Below are positions 24,240 to 27,136 of a DNA stretch of 27,136 nucleotides, piece by piece. The position numbers and the translations under genes were made by a program. Source of the stretch: Actinocrinis sp035946395 (lineage in GTDB: Bacteria > Actinomycetota > Actinomycetes > Streptomycetales > Catenulisporaceae); assembly GCF_035946395.1 (NCBI RefSeq), contig NZ_DASYZI010000402.1, positions 1 to 27,136 of the forward strand. Direction: 5' to 3'. The first letter of the stretch is position 1. Every line of letters begins with the position of its first letter. A model generated the notes under the pieces. It made no database searches and had not been told where the DNA came from. It saw nothing but the letters and a program-made list of their open reading frames with translations.

Positions 24240-26299
24240 TATGACTCGCGCTCCGGCCCGGCGGAGCGGCCGTTGAGCCAGCGGGTGGCCTCGTGCGCGG
24301 GCAGCGCCTTGGCCAGCAGCCAGCCCTGCGCGGCGTCACAACCCAGCGCGGCGAGGCGGTCCCAGGTGACGTCGTCCTCGACGCCCTCGGCGACGACGTG
24401 CAGGCCGAGCGAGTGGGCCAGGTCGACGGTGGAGCGCACGATGGCGGCGTCCTCCGGATCGTGGGCCAGCCGGGCGACGAAGGACTTGTCGATCTTGATC
24501 TCGTTGACCGGGATCTTGCGTAGAAGGACGAGAGATGAGTAGCCGGTGCCGAAGTCGTCGAGGGAGAGGCGTACGCCGAGCGCCTCCAGGCCGCCGAGCG
24601 TGGCGGCGGCGCGCTGCGGGTCCTCCAGCAAGACGCGTTCGGTGATCTCCAGTTGGAGCGCGGTGGGCGGCACACCGTACTTGAGCAGTCCGGCCTGGAT
24701 CGCCGGGACGAAGCCGGGCCAGTGGATGTCGCGCATCGAGACGTTGACCGCGACCGGCACCGCGAGCCCCGAGCGCCACCAGCGCGCGGTCTGCGCCAGG
24801 GCCTGGTCGACCACGTACTCGGTCAGTTTCGGCATCAGCCCGGTCTGCTCGGCCAGCTCGACGAACTCCTCCGGGTTCACCGCGCCGCGGGTGGCGTGCT
24901 GCCAGCGCACCAAGCCCTCGAAGCCGACCACCTGCCCGGTCGCGAAGGCCACCTTCGGCTGGTAGTGCAGCTGGACCTCGCCGGCTTCCAACGCCCGGCG
25001 CAGGTCGCCGAGCAGGGCGAGCCGGTCGGGGGTGTTGCGGTCGCGCCCGGCCTCGTACCGGGCGACCACCGAGCGGGACTTCTTGGCCAGGTACATCGCC
25101 ACGTCGGCGCGCTGCAACAGCTGCTCGAACTCCTCGGCGTGCTCCGGGTAGAGCGCGACGCCGACCGACACTTCGAGGTCGAGCGTTATCCCGTGCATGG
25201 GGAACGAGTCCGAGAAGGTGTCGGCCAGCCGCTGCGCGATCTCCACCGCTTCGGCCTCGTCGGCGACGTTGGGCAGCAGCACCGCGAACTCGTCGCCGCC
25301 GAGCCGCGCGACGGTGTCCTCCGGGCCGACCGCGCAGACCAGCCGGGTGGCGACGACGCGCAACAGCTGATCACCCGTCAGATGGCCGAGAGTGTCGTTG
25401 ACCTCCTTGAACCGGTCCAGGTCGAGCAGCAGCAGGCCGACGAGCCGCCCGGTGCGCGCCGCCTCGGCCAAGGCCTGCTCGCCGTGTTGGCGCAGCAGCT
25501 TGCGGTTGGGCAGCTCGGTCAGCTCGTCGTGGTTGGACTCCCACTCGCGCTCGCGGCCCGCCTCGGCGTTGCCGTGCACGATCAGCAGCACCGGCACGAA
25601 GAGCGGCAGCAGCCACGGATCGCTCAGCGCCACCGAGCCGACCAACGGGGCCAGGACCACCATGGCGCCGGTCGCGCGGAACTGGTGCGACCCCTCGCGC
25701 CGGATCAGGTCGGCCACCGGCACACCGCGGGAGAGCGACAGTGCGACCCAGACGAACAGGTGGTTCGCCACCGCGTACACGATGCCGGCCACCACCAGCG
25801 CGAACGCGCGGTGCCAGCCGAGCGCGAGGCCGAACGCGATCGGATGTCGGAAGAAGAGCCCGAAGGCCAGGCCGCCGAGGGCGAGCGAGAACGAGTACTG
25901 AGTGACGTTGAAGGAGGTACGCCACCAGGCGTGCCGATTGGCGACCCCGGACACGATCACCGCTGCGGCCTGCGCGATCACCGCGGCGTGCCAGCCGGAC
26001 AGGCTGATCAGGCCGAGCGAGAAGGCGACCGCGGTGGAGGACCCGTCGTGCTCGTGCCGGGCCAGCACGGGGCGCAGCTCGCCGATGACGACGAGGAAGC
26101 CGAGCAGCCACGCCGCCCCTGAACCCTGTAGGCGGCTGACGCCGATTTCGTGAACGAGGCGGGCCGCGGCATAGCCGATGACGCAGACGCCCGCCACGTT
26201 GATGGCCGTGAGATAGGCCCGGAAGGCGAGCGGGCGCGCGAAGGCGTCGGTCCGGTTCACCGCCTCCGCCATCCGCCCTCGCCGTGGTCTCTCGCGCAT
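24227..26299 (-). CDS. polytopic GGDEF-EAL protein, probable c-di-GMP phosphodiesterase
   Basis: 690 residues from the ATG at 26299; an ATG at 26272 with GAGGG upstream is an alternative. The N-terminal 240 residues or so form about seven membrane helices. GGDEF domain: DELTELPNRK, LLDLDRFKEVND, GGDEF intact (334-338), but the I-site arginine is Gly325 (GPED instead of RxxD). EAL domain: EGL at 461-463, N519, E551 in EITERVLL, DDFGTGYSS (581-589), K605 in IKIDKSFV, E638 in VVAEGVED and Q658; all metal and catalytic positions I know are present. It probably degrades c-di-GMP. The position next to ligA and gatC matches my memory of Streptomyces RmdB, a dual-domain protein shown to be a phosphodiesterase. 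Confidence 0.93.
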   Translation of the reverse strand: MRERPRRGRMAEAVNRTDAFARPLAFRAYLTAINVAGVCVIGYAAARLVHEIGVSRLQGSGAAWLLGFLVVIGELRPVLARHEHDGSSTAVAFSLGLISLSGWHAAVIAQAAAVIVSGVANRHAWWRTSFNVTQYSFSLALGGLAFGLFFRHPIAFGLALGWHRAFALVVAGIVYAVANHLFVWVALSLSRGVPVADLIRREGSHQFRATGAMVVLAPLVGSVALSDPWLLPLFVPVLLIVHGNAEAGREREWESNHDELTELPNRKLLRQHGEQALAEAARTGRLVGLLLLDLDRFKEVNDTLGHLTGDQLLRVVATRLVCAVGPEDTVARLGGDEFAVLLPNVADEAEAVEIAQRLADTFSDSFPMHGITLDLEVSVGVALYPEHAEEFEQLLQRADVAMYLAKKSRSVVARYEAGRDRNTPDRLALLGDLRRALEAGEVQLHYQPKVAFATGQVVGFEGLVRWQHATRGAVNPEEFVELAEQTGLMPKLTEYVVDQALAQTARWWRSGLAVPVAVNVSMRDIHWPGFVPAIQAGLLKYGVPPTALQLEITERVLLEDPQRAAATLGGLEALGVRLSLDDFGTGYSSLVLLRKIPVNEIKIDKSFVARLAHDPEDAAIVRSTVDLAHSLGLHVVAEGVEDDVTWDRLAALGCDAAQGWLLAKALPAHEATRWLNGRSAGPERESYLVR

Positions 26300-26757
26300 C
26301 CCTGTTGCCGCCGCGCGGCCGTCAGGGAGCCCGGCCGCGGTCCCGGGCAGCTCCGACCGGTTCCGACCGACCCAGGTTATTCGTAACGCTCGTACTCATG
26401 CGAGGGCTTGCCACGGATCGTGACTCAAACAGGCCGGATTGATATTGGCAGGATTACGCCGCCCCTGACGGGGAACTTCATATCGCGGACAGCTTATCTG
26501 ACATGTCATCCGCCACGCCGCCATCCTGGTCTTATGAAGTTAGCCTGAAGTTAAGCGTGAGTGTAGAAGTGTAGAGCAGTCAACCTGACGCGCCGTCCAG
26601 TAGCTGCCACAGCCGCCACAGTCCCTTGGGCAGCGCGCCCCTGGACACGACATCCCTGGACACCACGCCTTGGGCACCGCCTCTTGGATGCCGCCTCCTT
26701 GACGCTGTGTCACATAGGCACTGCGTCACGTAGGCACCGGCTCTTGGCACGGCCTTT
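26300..26757. other. non-coding gap between ligA and the GGDEF-EAL gene
   Basis: 458 bases with no convincing gene. It contains a palindrome TGACATGTCA (26499-26508), an inverted repeat GTTATTCGTAAC (about 26377-26388), an OmpR-type direct repeat GAAGTTA-N4-GAAGTTA (26536-26553), repeated GTGTAGA (26561 and 26570), and a degenerate repeat tract from about 26610 to 26750. The stretch 26400-26580 is clearly less GC-rich than the flanking genes. It should hold the GGDEF-EAL promoter and the ligA 3' end. Confidence 0.4.
26610..26750. repeat. degenerate short tandem repeats downstream of ligA
   Basis: Variants of CCTTGGGCACCGCC and CCCTGGACACGACA recur, and GTCACATAGGCACTGC is followed by GTCACGTAGGCACCGG. 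The pattern looks like an eroded tandem array right after the ligA stop. Confidence 0.5.
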
Positions 26758-27136
26758 TTAGGCGCCGTCGGCGCCGTCGGCACTGTCTGAGCTGTCACTC
26801 TCGTCACGCTCTGCGCCATCGCCACCGCCAGCCGCCGCCTCCGCAGGCGGACCCTCCTCAAGCAGCCGACGGAAACCCTCCTCGTTGAGCACCGGAACAC
26901 CGAGTTCGACTGCTTTGTCGTGTTTCGAACCCGGATTCTCTCCGACCACCACGTACGAGGTCTTCTTCGACACGGAGCCGGACACCTTCGCGCCTGCGGC
27001 CTGCGCGGCGTCCTTGGCTCCATCGCGGGTGAAGCCGGTCAGCGTGCCGGTGATCACCAGGGTGAGCCCGGCCAGCGGTTTCGGCCCGGTGTCGGCCGGG
27101 ACCGAGGGCGAGACCCCGGCGGCCAGCCAGCGGTCG
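26758..27136 (-). CDS. ligA: NAD-dependent DNA ligase, C-terminal part (5' end outside the window)
   Basis: The visible 125 residues read WLAAGVSPSVPADTGPKPLAGL, then LVITGTLTGFTRDGAKDAAQAAG, KVSGSVSKKTSYVVVGENPGSKHDKAVELGVP and LNEEGFRRLLEEG. This is the C-terminal BRCT domain of LigA with its preceding linker. LigA seals nicks with NAD in replication and repair. After the BRCT domain an acidic Asp/Ser/Glu-rich tail of about 30 residues follows (ERDESDSSDSADGADGA), longer than in many homologues. The remaining domains lie beyond the right edge. Confidence 0.93.
   Translation of the reverse strand, partial: DRWLAAGVSPSVPADTGPKPLAGLTLVITGTLTGFTRDGAKDAAQAAGAKVSGSVSKKTSYVVVGENPGSKHDKAVELGVPVLNEEGFRRLLEEGPPAEAAAGGGDGAERDESDSSDSADGADGA

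Noticed and set aside
26580..27023. Minus-strand frame overlapping ligA in another frame
   Set aside because: It overlaps the BRCT-coding region out of frame and its 3' part merely translates the degenerate repeats.

Overview
This is a high-GC actinobacterial chromosome segment. GC-rich third codon positions, many GTG starts, translationally coupled genes and the gene order all point to a Streptomyces-like or Catenulispora-like actinomycete. From memory, not from a search, the order ligA, GGDEF-EAL protein, gatC-gatA-small membrane protein-gatB, a GGDEF protein, ilvB-ilvN-ilvC, serA, leuB, ilvE, cimA resembles the SCO5494-SCO5529 region of Streptomyces coelicolor. Nearly all genes lie on the minus strand. 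The plus strand carries only a Uma2-type nuclease gene and a four-gene operon of membrane-anchored proteins.

Layout, left to right. 1-5358 holds a partial FAH-family hydrolase, cimA behind a leader-peptide attenuator, ilvE, leuB with an apparently leaderless promoter, and a small hypothetical gene. 5683-7269 is serA. 7612-10176 looks like an accessory insert: an orphan family 5 solute-binding lipoprotein and a divergent Uma2-family gene. 10272-13903 is ilvC-ilvN-ilvB, read ilvB to ilvC, with a classic attenuator in front of ilvB. 14186-16276 is a polytopic PAS-GGDEF protein. 16514-20121 is a plus-strand operon of four related single-pass proteins of unknown function. 20325-23968 is gatB, a small membrane protein, gatA and gatC, read gatC to gatB. 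24227-26299 is a polytopic GGDEF-EAL protein. 26758-27136 is the C-terminal end of ligA.

How the genes fit together. cimA, ilvB, ilvN, ilvC, leuB and ilvE cover most of branched-chain amino acid synthesis, and serA feeds serine synthesis. Two leader peptides, one with two adjacent Ile codons (cimA) and one with Ile plus Leu-Val-Leu (ilvB), sit in front of terminator hairpins with T-tracts. Each leader starts 7 nt after a -10-like hexamer, so the leader mRNAs are probably leaderless. gatCAB makes Gln-tRNA and/or Asn-tRNA by transamidation. The two GGDEF proteins imply local c-di-GMP signalling genes.

The two most novel signals are these. (1) A pair of homologous elements of about 108 nt, at 11328-11434 and 24001-24109, lie in the 5' regions of ilvC and gatC. 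They share two sequence blocks and a long basal stem with wobble and compensatory changes, which makes a structured RNA on the minus strand likely. (2) The four-gene paralogous operon at 16514-20121: each product has a disordered cytoplasmic tail, one membrane helix and an exported domain with a shared LLP-x-P motif and an LLQF-like strand.
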